A stretch of 64,000 bases of DNA from Gordonia westfalica (lineage in GTDB: Bacteria; Actinomycetota; Actinomycetes; Mycobacteriales; Mycobacteriaceae). The notes beneath the pieces were generated by a model. That model was not told where the DNA came from. It saw only the letters and a list, made by a program, of their open reading frames with translations, and did not search any database. The position numbers and the translations under genes are program-made. Numbering within the stretch: the stretch's first letter is position 1; every line of letters begins with the position of its first letter. Positions 30,496 to 40,043 of the stretch are shown one piece after another. The DNA is taken from assembly GCF_900105725.1 (NCBI RefSeq), contig NZ_FNLM01000034.1, forward strand, positions 744,001 to 808,000, given 5' to 3'.

Positions 30496-30517
30496 CGAGC
30501 GTTCCGCGGAACGCTCG
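30496..30517. repeat. Palindrome copy D upstream of the 13E12-type gene
   Basis: A perfect 22-base palindrome with arms CGAGCGTTCCG/CGGAACGCTCG. Compared with copy C, T at arm position 5 is C and the opposite A is G, so the two arms changed together, which preserves pairing. It lies 80 bases upstream of the 13E12-type start. Confidence 0.9.
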
Positions 30518-30574
30518 ATACTGAGACCGGTTACCTGTGCCCACGCGCTGAACCAGGCAAGTCCCGAAGACGGC

Positions 30575-30595
30575 GAGTGTTCCGCGAAAATTCGC
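30575..30595. repeat. Degenerate palindrome copy E
   Basis: The left half GAGTGTTCCGCG at 30575-30586 matches the family; the right half is replaced by AAAATTCGC, which forms its own small dyad GCGAA-AA-TTCGC. It lies 40 bases before the orphan membrane-protein gene. Confidence 0.55.
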
Positions 30596-30634
30596 GCTGC
30601 GCCGCTTGTCAGTGACGTAGAGCACGATGCGACC

Positions 30635-31213
30635 ATGAATTCCAACTGGGCTCTCCTCGCACCGTACTTGGTCATCATCACCGCCGTGCAGTTCGGCACC
30701 ACCGCAATTGCCAAGCTGCTCGCGGCTTCTCGTTTCTCGAGAATCGAGCGGCTGTCAAGAGTGATTGAAGCTGCAGTCGGCGCCGCCACGGCCACGTCCC
30801 TCGTATTTGTGTTTGCCGTGTGGGCGAACGAAACAGACCACCTTCAGGACCCTCCCGCCAACCGAGTCAATACAGCGACATCTTTCGCAGTAGCGTACGG
30901 CGTAGTAGCGATCGTGTTCGTGATCGGCGCAGCACTGCTGGTATTCGGCGGTCTTAAGCTTCGGCTGGCGACAATCACCGTCTCGGCGCTCTTCGTGTTC
31001 TTCCTACTTCCTGGAGCGCCTGAACTGGTTCCCACATTCGCCGATGTGCTCTTCGGGATTCTTTTTCTCGGTGGGGTGCTCGGTGGCACAGTCTGGATCT
31101 TGCTCGCGTCATTGCTCGGTCCTGATCGACTCAGCGAACTGACCGCCGATGCGACTTCCCGCGTACACACCCGCAGGCAGGCGATCGTCGCGTGGCTGGA
31201 ACCCAAGAGCTGA
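30635..31213 (+). CDS. Orphan membrane protein, family not recognised
   Basis: A 192-residue protein with about five hydrophobic helices: WALLAPYLVIITAVQFG, AAVGAATATSLVFVFAVWA, FAVAYGVVAIVFVIGAALLVFGG, ATITVSALFVFFLLPGA and VLFGILFLGGVLGGTVWILLASLL, plus a basic C-terminal tail. I recognise no family and see no catalytic motif. Base and codon use is more AT-tolerant than the neighbours (for example GTA, TCA, AAT and ATT codons are frequent). It follows the palindrome-rich non-coding stretch and has only a weak ribosome site. Recent acquisition is plausible; expression is uncertain. Confidence 0.6.
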   Translation: MNSNWALLAPYLVIITAVQFGTTAIAKLLAASRFSRIERLSRVIEAAVGAATATSLVFVFAVWANETDHLQDPPANRVNTATSFAVAYGVVAIVFVIGAALLVFGGLKLRLATITVSALFVFFLLPGAPELVPTFADVLFGILFLGGVLGGTVWILLASLLGPDRLSELTADATSRVHTRRQAIVAWLEPKS

Positions 31214-31242
31214 CGTCCACGGACCGGGCGTCAGCGAGCGGG

Positions 31243-31701
31243 CTAGCCCATCAACCCCGCCGCCACCGTCGCGCCCAACTCCCAGCATGCATCTCGGTCG
31301 TCCTTGCTCGGGGCGCCGGAGACAGTCACATACTCAGCCGATTTCACCCAGCCGAGCCCGGTGGTGATCGCATCGACGGCCTTCGCCGCGCCCTCGGTCC
31401 CCTGGTTCCCGTGAAGGTAGAGCCCGAACGGGCGGCCCTGCGTCGAGTCGAGGATCTGGTAGTAGCTGACGTCGAACGCGTGTTTCAGTGCGCCGCTGAT
31501 GTATCCGAGATTCGCCGGTGTGCCGAGGATGTACCCGTCGGCTTCCAGGAAGTCGCTCGCGGTCACCGCCAGAGCGGCTCGACGTACCACCTCGACGCCC
31601 TCGATCTCCGGGTCCGTGGCACCCGAGACGACGGCCTCGAACATCTCCTGGCAATGGGGTGACGGCGTGTGGTGAACGATCAGTAGCCTCTTGTCCGCCA
31701 T
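31243..31701 (-). CDS. Flavodoxin/NADPH-dependent FMN reductase-family protein
   Basis: A 152-residue flavodoxin-fold protein. The first strand and phosphate loop are LLIVHHTPSPHCQEMFEAV; GYILGTPANLGYISGALKHAFD and PFGLYLHGNQGTEGAAKAV are the flavin-contact loops typical of the family. Probably binds FMN and transfers electrons from NAD(P)H; the partner is unknown. The ATG at 31701 overlaps the stop of the upstream DinB-type gene (TGATG), so both are co-translated. M. tuberculosis has a similar gene near dapB. Confidence 0.85.
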   Translation of the reverse strand: MADKRLLIVHHTPSPHCQEMFEAVVSGATDPEIEGVEVVRRAALAVTASDFLEADGYILGTPANLGYISGALKHAFDVSYYQILDSTQGRPFGLYLHGNQGTEGAAKAVDAITTGLGWVKSAEYVTVSGAPSKDDRDACWELGATVAAGLMG

Positions 31702-32261
31702 CAGGACCTCCCTGCAAACGCGAGCAACCGGTCTGCGGCACTCTCCGACGCCGGTTCGATCGGCGCCTCGAACAGTCCGGCCGCACGTAACTCCTCGATG
31801 ACCGGTCCGGCGTCGGTGAGCACGAAGTCGACGAGCCCGTCCGACGGAGTCCACTTCGCCCCGATGCCGACGCATAGATCGTGGGAATGCAACGCCAGCT
31901 CCATGATTCGCATCACCACGAGCTGGCGTCCCGGGCGTCGGCCGGCGCGATGATCGACCTCGACGTCGAGGTCCGCGGAGTCGACGGCCGCCCGAAAGGC
32001 GTTCTCGCTACGCCAGAATTCGGCGGTCGCGTCACCCGCCCCCACGTAGTCGACGTCGCGCGTCTTCAGCGTGTCGGTGGCGCTCGCGCCGTCGAGCAGC
32101 ATGGCGTATCGGTAGCCGCCGCCGATGAGGTGGTTGATCAGATCGCGGTTGGTCCATCCCGCGCAACCGCTTGCCCCGCCGAGCGTCTCGGGCCCGGCCT
32201 TCGCCAGATGCTCGGCCCACAGCCGGGCGGCGTCGTCGAGCCTGCGCGTCCGAGCGATCAT
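31701..32261 (-). CDS. DinB-fold maleylpyruvate-isomerase-like protein (TIGR03086-type)
   Basis: A 186-residue protein with the pattern RTRRLDDAARLWAEHL, then CAGWTNRDLINHLIGGGYRYA and a conserved ELALHSHDLCVGIG. His in LINHL and the HSHD cluster are the expected metal ligands of mycothiol-dependent DinB proteins. Substrate unknown. The stop overlaps the start of the flavodoxin-like gene, and the start follows the Rv2772c-like gene by 15 bases, suggesting one transcript with dapB. Confidence 0.82.
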   Translation of the reverse strand: MIARTRRLDDAARLWAEHLAKAGPETLGGASGCAGWTNRDLINHLIGGGYRYAMLLDGASATDTLKTRDVDYVGAGDATAEFWRSENAFRAAVDSADLDVEVDHRAGRRPGRQLVVMRIMELALHSHDLCVGIGAKWTPSDGLVDFVLTDAGPVIEELRAAGLFEAPIEPASESAADRLLAFAGRS

Positions 32262-32276
32262 CTGGCCCGGGCCGCC

Positions 32277-32861
32277 TTACTGCTTGCGCCCGTGGAACTG
32301 GGCGACCGCGCGTTTCATCATCGCGCGGGCGCGGGGGCGGTCACCGGCGTAGTCGTAGGCCCGGGCGATGCGGTAGGTGTTGCGCCAGTCGTTCGGGTCG
32401 GCCTCCCACTCGGCCTTGACCTGCGCGAACAGCTCGTCGGCGGCGTCGCGTTCCATGCGGCCCGACGCGCGGTGCGGGAGGTTCGAGATGTCGAGCTCGC
32501 GGCCTTCCTCGGCAATCACCGCGGCGAGCTTCTGGTGTTCCAGACCCGCGCGCAGCGTCGCGTAGATCAGCCACGCACCGATGAGCGGCAGGGCGATGAC
32601 GCCCAGTCCCAGTCCGATTCCGGCGGCGGTACCCGTCGCGATCAGCTGGAAGCCGCGCCAGCCGAGCAGGACGAAGTAGACGACGAGCGCGACGACGAGG
32701 AATCCGATCATCCAGATGATCGGGCGCGCATCCTTCTTCTTCGGCCCCAGCTGCGGTGCGCCACCCTCGGTGTCGCCGGTGTGGTTGCCGCCGTCGTGAG
32801 TTCCGCCGTCGTGAGTTCCGCCGTCGTGAGTTCCGCCGTCGTGCGTGCCGTCATCGACCAT
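32277..32861 (-). CDS. Two-helix membrane protein with N-terminal THDGG repeats (Rv2772c-like)
   Basis: A 194-residue protein. Residues 5-24 are four copies of the pentapeptide THDGG, encoded by 15-base tandem repeats. Two membrane helices follow (IIWMIGFLVVALVVYFVLLGW and GIGLGLGVIALPLIGAWLIYA). The cytoplasmic C-terminal half has a short TPR-like helical pair (NDWRNTYRIARAYDYAGDRPRARAMMKRAV). The gene lies directly downstream of dapB (5-base gap), matching Rv2773c-Rv2772c. Function unknown; the His/Asp-rich repeats might bind metal. Confidence 0.8.
   Translation of the reverse strand: MVDDGTHDGGTHDGGTHDGGTHDGGNHTGDTEGGAPQLGPKKKDARPIIWMIGFLVVALVVYFVLLGWRGFQLIATGTAAGIGLGLGVIALPLIGAWLIYATLRAGLEHQKLAAVIAEEGRELDISNLPHRASGRMERDAADELFAQVKAEWEADPNDWRNTYRIARAYDYAGDRPRARAMMKRAVAQFHGRKQ
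32788..32847 (-). repeat. 15-base tandem repeat coding THDGG
   Basis: Three perfect copies and one imperfect copy of CCGCCGTCGTGAGTT (plus strand), period 15, so it stays in frame. Copy number could vary among strains without breaking the gene. Confidence 0.9.
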
Positions 32862-32866
32862 GGGGA

Positions 32867-33691
<825 letters not shown>

Positions 33692-34174
33692 TCAGTAGAT
33701 CGGCGCATCGCCGCGGCGATGCTCGAAGACCAGTGACGTGGTGGTGCCCGCGACCTCGCGACGGCTGTTGAGCCGCTCCACGAATTGGCGCAGCGTCTCG
33801 GTGTCGGCGGTGGCCACGTGGAGCATGTAGTCATCGGCGCCCGCGAGGAAGAACACGTCGATGACCTCGTCGTAGGCGGCGATCTCGCCGACGAAGCGCC
33901 GGATCTGCCCGCGCGCATCGGACTGCAGGCTGACCGCGACCATCGCGCGCAACGGCCGCCCGACGGCCGCCGGGTCGACGTCGGCGAAGAATCCACGGAT
34001 GACACCGAGTTCGACGAGCCTGCGCATGCGCCCGTGACACGTCGACGCGGCGATCCCGACGCGTTGTGCCAGCTCACTGTTGGGCATGCGAGCGTCGGAC
34101 TGCAGGAGCTTCAGCAGCTCGCGGTCCGTCGCGTCGAGTTCTCCCGGCTGAACATCCTTCGGTGCGGCAGGCAT
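33692..34174 (-). CDS. Lrp/AsnC-family regulator (AldR-like)
   Basis: A 160-residue Lrp-type regulator: HTH LDATDRELLKLLQSDARMPNSELAQRVGIAASTCHGRMRRL, then the RAM effector domain with FVGEIAAYDEVIDVFFLAGADDYMLHVATAD. M. tuberculosis Rv2779c (AldR) has the same divergent position next to ald and represses it, sensing amino acids. I prefer the ATG at 34174, which has GAGGAGG 4 to 5 bases upstream; the open frame continues to a GTG at 34264 and would add a 30-residue acidic stretch. The choice changes the length of the shared control region from 47 to 137 bases. Confidence 0.9.
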   Translation of the reverse strand: MPAAPKDVQPGELDATDRELLKLLQSDARMPNSELAQRVGIAASTCHGRMRRLVELGVIRGFFADVDPAAVGRPLRAMVAVSLQSDARGQIRRFVGEIAAYDEVIDVFFLAGADDYMLHVATADTETLRQFVERLNSRREVAGTTTSLVFEHRRGDAPIY

Positions 34175-34234
34175 CTCACCCTCCTCTGCAGAACCATCTT
34201 CACCACTTCCGAGCTCCTGAGAATCTTCTTCACG

Positions 34235-34284
34235 CACATTGTGTGACTTCTGAAGTTCCTTCACCCTGAAGGCAGATTATCTGC
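34235..34284. promoter_or_regulatory. Cluster of short dyads between lrp and ald
   Basis: Four inverted repeats lie in 50 bases: CACATTGTG (34235-34243), ACTTCTGAAGT (34246-34256), CTTCACCCTGAAG (34259-34271) and GCAGATTATCTGC (34272-34284). The stretch is AT-rich against its surroundings. Lrp-family proteins bind several such sites in phase, so this is the likely AldR-type operator of ald. Confidence 0.6.
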
Positions 34285-34311
34285 ACAAACTTCGAAACGA
34301 AAGGGAGCATC

Positions 34312-35427
34312 ATGCGCGTCGGCGTCCCCACCGAGATCAAGAACCACGAGTACCGCGTCGCCATCACCCCGGCGGGCGTCGCCGAGCTGCATCACCGCGG
34401 CCACGACGTGATCATCCAGGCGGGCGCCGGCGAGGGATCGGCGATCACCGACAACGACTACAAGGCCGCCGGCGCGCAGATCCTCGGCACCGCCGCCGAG
34501 GTCTGGGAGCAGTCCGACCTCCTGCTCAAGGTCAAGGAACCGATCGCCTCCGAATTCGACCTCATGCACGAGGGTCAGACGATCTTCACCTACCTCCACC
34601 TGGCCGCGGGACGGGAATGCACCGAAGCCCTGCTCGCCTCCGGCACCACCTCCATCGCCTACGAGATGGTCCGCACCGCCGACGGCGCGCTCCCCCTGCT
34701 CGCCCCGATGAGTGAGGTCGCCGGACGCCTGGCACCCCAGGTCGGCGCCTACCAGCTGATGAAGTCCGAAGGTGGCCGCGGCGTGCTCATGGGCGGCGTC
34801 CCGGGCACCGAACCCGCCGACGTCGTCATCATCGGCGGTGGCGTCAGCGGAGTGAACGCCGCGATCGTCGCGGTGGGCATGGGCGCCCAGGTCACCGTGT
34901 TCGATCTCGACATCGCCAAGCTGCGCGCGATCGACGCCCGTTTCGCCGGCCGCGTCCACACGCGCTACAGCACCGGACTCGCGCTCGACGAGGCGATCAA
35001 GAAGGCCGACCTCGTCATCGGCGCCGTCCTCGTCCCCGGCGCCAAGGCTCCGGTCCTCGTCCCCAACAGCCTTGTCGCACAGATGAAGCCGGGCGCCGTG
35101 CTGGTCGACATCGCCATCGACCAGGGCGGCTGCTTCGAGGATTCGCACCCCACGACCCACGCCGAGCCGACCTTCAGCGTCCACGACACCACCTTCTACT
35201 GTGTGGCCAACATGCCGGGCACCGTCGCCCGCACGTCGACGCAGGCGCTGACCGGCGCAACCCTCCCCTACGTGCTGCGCCTCGCAGACCAGGGCTGGGA
35301 GAAGGCCTGTGACGCCGACCCGGCACTGGCGTCGGGCCTCAGCACCCATCGCGGCGAGCTGTTCACCGCCGAGGTCGGCGAAGCGCTGGACCTGCCGGTC
35401 ACCGCGATGCCGTTCGCACACAACTGA
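34312..35427 (+). CDS. ald: Alanine dehydrogenase
   Basis: Interconverts L-alanine and pyruvate plus ammonia with NAD, used for alanine catabolism and redox balance. The 371-residue protein starts MRVGVPTEIKNHEYRVAITP; the pyruvate-binding lysine and catalytic histidine are in LLLKVKEP and TYLHLAAG; the NAD loop is IIGGGVSGVNAAIVAVGMGA; and MPGTVARTSTQALTGATLPY follows. Full family length. AAAGGGAG precedes the ATG by 6 bases. Divergent from the Lrp-type regulator that probably controls it. Confidence 0.97.
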   Translation: MRVGVPTEIKNHEYRVAITPAGVAELHHRGHDVIIQAGAGEGSAITDNDYKAAGAQILGTAAEVWEQSDLLLKVKEPIASEFDLMHEGQTIFTYLHLAAGRECTEALLASGTTSIAYEMVRTADGALPLLAPMSEVAGRLAPQVGAYQLMKSEGGRGVLMGGVPGTEPADVVIIGGGVSGVNAAIVAVGMGAQVTVFDLDIAKLRAIDARFAGRVHTRYSTGLALDEAIKKADLVIGAVLVPGAKAPVLVPNSLVAQMKPGAVLVDIAIDQGGCFEDSHPTTHAEPTFSVHDTTFYCVANMPGTVARTSTQALTGATLPYVLRLADQGWEKACDADPALASGLSTHRGELFTAEVGEALDLPVTAMPFAHN

Positions 35428-36186
35428 TCAGAAGTCGAGGCGCGTCGTGCCCCGCCGCCTCCCGCGGTACCCGTAGCGGCGTTCGCTGATCTCGCCGTGG
35501 CCGTCGTAGCGGATGCGCAACAGCGTCGACGCCCGCGTGCCGTATCCCGGGATGTTGATGAACTTCGACGACAGGGCCGCCTCGAACTCGGGTCCGACAC
35601 CGGTGTCGGGCAGACGCACCGGGTCGGGGCGGTCCTGGTCGGAGAGCATCGCGAAGTAGTCCTCGTCGGACGCACCGGAGTCGATCAGATCGCGAAGCGC
35701 GGCGGCCCCGTCGACGACCTTCGGCCAGTCGTTGTCGAGCGCACCGTTGGACACCCCGTGCACGCCGTCGAGTACCCGGGCGGTCTGCGGATGGGGCCGG
35801 TTGGTCACCCACCACAGGTCGTCGGTGTCACCGACGAGCAGATTCACCGGGTCGTAGTCGGCGGCCTGTTCGACGACGAGGTCGGCGAACACCTTGGGGT
35901 CCTCGTCACCGGTCAGGAAGTCCACCGGCAACCGCCCGCGTGAGCGGACACCCGAACGTTCGGGCCGACCGACCCGCACGTTGGTCACCATCGCCACGCG
36001 ACCGGGGACGTCGGCGGAGACACCCATCCAGGTGCCGCCGGCCAGCGCGTCGCGTCCGGCGATGATCGGTGCGTCGTCCCAGCGGGACAGCGCATACGTG
36101 CGCCGCCGGTGATACTCGTCGCGGTTGGCCGCGACGATCAGCCGGTACTCGGGATGCGCATTCCACGCCAAGAGGATCAGGCACAT
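35428..36186 (-). CDS. TANGO2/NRDE-family protein
   Basis: A 252-residue protein beginning MCLILLAWNAHPEYRLIVAANRDEYHRR, which holds the diagnostic NRDE motif and an N-terminal Cys2 like Ntn-hydrolase members. Further family segments are GGTWMGVSADVPGRVAMVTNVR, GVSNGALDNDWPKV and YGTRASTLLRIRYDG. TANGO2 proteins have been linked to haem handling and lipid metabolism in eukaryotes; the bacterial role is unknown. It converges with ald with no gap between the stops and lies 6 bases after the CBS-DUF294 gene, so those two are probably co-transcribed. Confidence 0.88.
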   Translation of the reverse strand: MCLILLAWNAHPEYRLIVAANRDEYHRRRTYALSRWDDAPIIAGRDALAGGTWMGVSADVPGRVAMVTNVRVGRPERSGVRSRGRLPVDFLTGDEDPKVFADLVVEQAADYDPVNLLVGDTDDLWWVTNRPHPQTARVLDGVHGVSNGALDNDWPKVVDGAAALRDLIDSGASDEDYFAMLSDQDRPDPVRLPDTGVGPEFEAALSSKFINIPGYGTRASTLLRIRYDGHGEISERRYGYRGRRRGTTRLDF

Positions 36187-36192
36187 GGCATC

Positions 36193-37665
36193 TCAGTTCA
36201 CCTGGTAGTGGCTCATACCGGCCATTCTGCGCTGGACGCCGGCGATCTCCCGCACCGCCTGCGCCACCAGGCTCCGGTCCAGCGGGGACAGCCGTTTCAT
36301 CTCCAGGACGTCGGTCGGCGTCTCACCTCGGTCGAACTGCGCGACCTGGTACCTCAACCGCACCCGCTGCAGGACGTCGAAGACCTCGGTCAGTGTCCTC
36401 GCGTCGTCGTCGGGCAGCAGCGCGCTCCCCGCCGCGACCTGTAGCCGGGCGCGGGTGTTCACCTCGGTGGATTCGACGCTCAGCGCCGCCCACCGCGCGA
36501 TGTTGACCAGTGGCGTCAGCGCGTGGGTCTTGATGTCGAAAGAGTCGCCGCGCCGGGTCAGGACATCGCGCATCGACCGCAGACGGGCCTTGGTCGACAG
36601 CGACTCCTCCAGCAGCAGACGCATGGTGCGCGGATCGGCACGTAGCGCGCCGATCATCTCGACTCCCGGTGCCGGCGAACGCGATTCACGACGCGACCCG
36701 AAGAGGGGCCGGCCGTCGAGGATCAGCGACGTGAAGATCATCCCTTTGTTCTCGAGCGGCGCGTCGATCCAGCCGCGCGACGCCGTCTGCCACTGGCCGC
36801 GGGTCCGCGAAAACAGCGGCTTCGACGCGATGGCGCCGTTGGTATCGACGGTCAGACCGGCACCGCGGAGCATCTCGTCGAGCTCGGCGAAGGCCTCTCG
36901 GTAGCCGTCGAGGTCGGCCCCCTCCAGCGAGTCGTCGAACACCACGGCCGAGTCGACATCGGAACTCGGCACCGGCTCCCGACGCGCGTTGCTGCCCAGC
37001 GACAACCAGGTGTACGCCGCGGGATCGACGTCGGGACGGTTGTCGACGACGAGTTGCAACCCTTGCAGCACCACGGCGTCGACGATCAGTGACGCGACCC
37101 TGGTGACCTCGTGTGCCGGGCGGTCCCGCCGCACGAGATCGGCGACCAGCTGTGGGATGCGCCGCGCGTGCCCCTGCAGTTCCGCCACCGTCTGCGACCG
37201 CGAAATCTGTTCGCGCAGCGGCATACTCGAACCGGCCGGGTCCGCGACGAAATCGCTCGCGCCGATGACGCCGAGGACAGTGCCGGCGGTGTCGCACACC
37301 GGGATCACCGTCAGGTCGCGGTCGACGAGCTCGGTGAGGGCGTCCACCGGGGCGGTCCGGGAGTCGACGACGAACGCCGGCCCGTCGAGGACCTCCCCCA
37401 CCGGGGTGTCGATGCTCCGCCCGGCGGCGACGACCCGCGCGCGGATGCCGGCGTCGGTGAGCAACCCGAGACCGTGTTCGGGGCTCGGGATCACGATGTA
37501 GTCCTGGTCGCGCTCGGTCATCAGCGCCGCGGCCTGCCGCACGGTCATGTCGGCCCGCCCGATGACCGGCGCGGTCCGCAGCAGGTCGGCGACCGTGCGC
37601 GAGCCGGGTGTGCGCTGCGCGTCGCGGCGGTGCGCGACCGTCAGCTGATCAGGCGGACCGTTCAT
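36193..37665 (-). CDS. CBS-domain/DUF294 putative nucleotidyltransferase
   Basis: A 490-residue protein. Two CBS modules occupy about 25-140 (ADMTVRQAAALMTERDQDYIVI and RTAPVDALTELVDRDLTVIPV), usually binding adenosine nucleotides. A DUF294 nucleotidyltransferase core follows, with SLGSNARREPVPSSDVDSAVVF, a match to the GSxxR...DxD pattern. A C-terminal helical DUF294_C domain ends the protein (LTRRGDSFDIKTHALTPLVNIARW). Related proteins are thought to be GlnD-like signal-transduction enzymes. No cyclic-nucleotide domain is seen at the N terminus, unlike many homologues. Partner unknown. Confidence 0.85.
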   Translation of the reverse strand: MNGPPDQLTVAHRRDAQRTPGSRTVADLLRTAPVIGRADMTVRQAAALMTERDQDYIVIPSPEHGLGLLTDAGIRARVVAAGRSIDTPVGEVLDGPAFVVDSRTAPVDALTELVDRDLTVIPVCDTAGTVLGVIGASDFVADPAGSSMPLREQISRSQTVAELQGHARRIPQLVADLVRRDRPAHEVTRVASLIVDAVVLQGLQLVVDNRPDVDPAAYTWLSLGSNARREPVPSSDVDSAVVFDDSLEGADLDGYREAFAELDEMLRGAGLTVDTNGAIASKPLFSRTRGQWQTASRGWIDAPLENKGMIFTSLILDGRPLFGSRRESRSPAPGVEMIGALRADPRTMRLLLEESLSTKARLRSMRDVLTRRGDSFDIKTHALTPLVNIARWAALSVESTEVNTRARLQVAAGSALLPDDDARTLTEVFDVLQRVRLRYQVAQFDRGETPTDVLEMKRLSPLDRSLVAQAVREIAGVQRRMAGMSHYQVN

Positions 37666-37699
37666 CCCTGAAGATCATAGGCGGCCGCGGATACGACAA

Positions 37700-37734
37700 C
37701 CGGGCCCGCCGTCCGCGAGGGACGACGGGCCCGG
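37700..37734 (-). terminator. Strong hairpin downstream of pnp
   Basis: Stem of 14 pairs, CCGGGCCCGCCGTC with GACGACGGGCCCGG, containing one G-U-type mismatch, and a 7-base loop. It lies 27 bases after the pnp stop and lacks a U-tract. It probably ends or stabilises the pnp transcript. Confidence 0.75.
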
Positions 37735-37760
37735 TGTGGGGTACTTCAGATCAGAACGGC

Positions 37761-40043
37761 TCAGGCGTCGGCGGTGGCCGCTTCGGCGGCCGGGGCCTCT
37801 GCCTTGTCGTCGTCGACCGGGACGAGGCTGATCTTGCCGCGCTCGTCGATGTCGGCGATCTCGACGCGGAGCTTGGAGCCCACGTTCACGACGTCCTCGA
37901 CCTTGTTGACGCGCTTACCCTTACCGAGCTTCGAGATGTGCACCAGGCCGTCGCGACCCGGCAGCAGCGACACGAACGCACCGAACGCGGTGGTCTTGAC
38001 GACGGTGCCGAGGAAGCGCTCGCCGACCTTGGGCAGCTGCGGGTTGGCGATCGCGTTGACGCGGTCGATCGCAGCCTGGGCCTTCACACCATCGGAGGCG
38101 CCGACGAACACGGTGCCGTCGTCCTCGATGGAGATGTTGGCGCCGGTCTCCTCGGTGATGCCGTTGATCGTCTTGCCCTTGGGGCCGATCAGCTCGCCGA
38201 TCTTGTCCATCGGGATCTTGATGGTGGTGATCCGCGGCGCGAACGGGCTCATCTCGTCGGGCTCGTCGATGGCCTCGGCCATGACGTCGAGGATGGTCAG
38301 TCGGGCATCCTTGGCCTGGCTGAGCGCACCCGCGAGCACCGGCGACGGGATGCCGTCGAGCTTGGTGTCGAGCTGAAGGGCCGTCACGAAGTCCTTGGTG
38401 CCGGCGACCTTGAAGTCCATGTCGCCGAAGGCGTCTTCGGCGCCGAGGATGTCGGTCAGTGCGACGTAACGGGTTTCGCCGTCGACGGTGTCGGAGACCA
38501 GACCCATGGCGATGCCGGCGACCGGGGCGCGCAGGGGCACACCGGCGTTGAGCAGCGACATGGTCGAGGCACAGACCGAACCCATCGAGGTGGAACCGTT
38601 GGAGCCCAACGCCTCCGAGACCTGGCGGATCGCGTACGGGAAGTCCTCGACGCTCGGGAGCACCGGCATCAGGGCACGTTCGGCGAGCGCGCCGTGGCCG
38701 ATCTCGCGACGCTTGGGCGAACCGACGCGGCCGGTCTCACCGGTCGAGTACGGCGGGAAGTTGTAGTGGTGCATGTACCGCTTGGACGTCTCGGGTCCGA
38801 GCGAGTCGACCTGCTGCGCCATCTTCACCATGTCGAGGGTGGTGACGCCCATGATCTGGGTCTCGCCACGCTCGAACAGGGCGCTGCCGTGGGCGCGCGG
38901 GATCACGCCGACCTCGGCGGAGAGTGCACGGATGTCGGTGATGCCGCGACCGTCGATGCGGAAGTGGTCGGTCAGGATGCGCTGGCGAACGAGCTTCTTG
39001 GTCAGCGAGCGGTAAGCGCCGCCGATCTCCTTCTCACGACCCTCGAACTGCTCGCCGAGCTGGGCGAGGATGTCGGCCTTGAGCTCGTCGGTCTTGTCGT
39101 CGCGCTCCTGCTTGCCGGGGATCGTGAGGATCTCCGAGAGGCGCTCGGTCGCGGCGGCGGCGACGGCCTCGTAGACGTCGTCCTGGTACGGCGGGTACAG
39201 CGGGAACTCCCCGGTGGCCTTGGCAGCGGCGGCGGCCAGCGACTTCTGTGCCTCGCAGAGACGGGCGATGAACGGCTTGGCGGCCTCGAGGCCCTCGGCG
39301 ACGATCGCCTCGGTCGGTGCCTGGGCGCCACCGGCGATCAGGTCGATGACGTTGTCGGTCGCCTCGGCCTCGACCATCATGATCGCGACGTCGGCGGAAT
39401 CGCCTTCACCGCTGACGATGCGGCCCGCGACGACCATGTCGAACACGGCACCCTCGAGCTGCTCGACGGTCGGGAACGCGACCCACTGGCCGGCCTTGTT
39501 CTCCTCGGTCGGGATGAGCGCGACACGCACGCCGCCCACCGGACCGGAGAACGGCAGACCCGCGAGCTGGGTCGACGCCGACGCGGCGTTGATGGCCACG
39601 ACGTCGTAGAGGTCGTTCGGGTTGAGCGACAACACGGTCACGACGACCTGGATCTCGTTGCGGAGACCGTCGACGAACGACGGGCGCAGCGGGCGGTCGA
39701 TCAGACGGCAGGTGAGGATCGCGTCGGTCGACGGACGGCCCTCACGACGGAAGAACGATCCGGGGATGCGTCCGGCGGCATACATCCGCTCCTCGACGTC
39801 CACCGTCAGCGGGAAGAAGTCGAAGTGCTCCTTCGGGTGCTTCGACGCGGTGGTGGTCGAGAGCAGCATGTTCTCGTCGTCGAGGTAGGCGGTCACCGAA
39901 CCGGCGGCCTGCAGGGCGAGGCGCCCGGTCTCGAACCGGATCGTGCGGGTGCCGAAGCTCCCGTTGTCGATGATCGCGGTGGCCTCGGTGATCGCGTCGT
40001 CGTACTCGTCGGTGAAATCTTCGGTGGTGGTCACATCTGTCAT
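37761..40043 (-). CDS. pnp: Polyribonucleotide nucleotidyltransferase (PNPase)
   Basis: Phosphorolytic 3'-5' exoribonuclease; in actinobacteria it also polymerises RNA tails (GpsI). The 760-residue protein has two RNase-PH domains ([53 protein letters not shown]), a KH domain with [14 protein letters not shown], and an S1 domain ([23 protein letters not shown]). An acidic/Ala tail ends the protein. The ATG at 40043 is preceded by GTGGGGTGG. It follows rpsO, separated by about 450 bases with a terminator. Confidence 0.96.
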   Translation of the reverse strand: MTDVTTTEDFTDEYDDAITEATAIIDNGSFGTRTIRFETGRLALQAAGSVTAYLDDENMLLSTTTASKHPKEHFDFFPLTVDVEERMYAAGRIPGSFFRREGRPSTDAILTCRLIDRPLRPSFVDGLRNEIQVVVTVLSLNPNDLYDVVAINAASASTQLAGLPFSGPVGGVRVALIPTEENKAGQWVAFPTVEQLEGAVFDMVVAGRIVSGEGDSADVAIMMVEAEATDNVIDLIAGGAQAPTEAIVAEGLEAAKPFIARLCEAQKSLAAAAAKATGEFPLYPPYQDDVYEAVAAAATERLSEILTIPGKQERDDKTDELKADILAQLGEQFEGREKEIGGAYRSLTKKLVRQRILTDHFRIDGRGITDIRALSAEVGVIPRAHGSALFERGETQIMGVTTLDMVKMAQQVDSLGPETSKRYMHHYNFPPYSTGETGRVGSPKRREIGHGALAERALMPVLPSVEDFPYAIRQVSEALGSNGSTSMGSVCASTMSLLNAGVPLRAPVAGIAMGLVSDTVDGETRYVALTDILGAEDAFGDMDFKVAGTKDFVTALQLDTKLDGIPSPVLAGALSQAKDARLTILDVMAEAIDEPDEMSPFAPRITTIKIPMDKIGELIGPKGKTINGITEETGANISIEDDGTVFVGASDGVKAQAAIDRVNAIANPQLPKVGERFLGTVVKTTAFGAFVSLLPGRDGLVHISKLGKGKRVNKVEDVVNVGSKLRVEIADIDERGKISLVPVDDDKAEAPAAEAATADA

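Noticed and set aside
28450..30520. parS-like centromere sites
   Set aside because: The palindromes share the GTT...AAC shape with parS, but lack the GTTTCACGTGAAAC core, and the locus is not near parAB or the origin.
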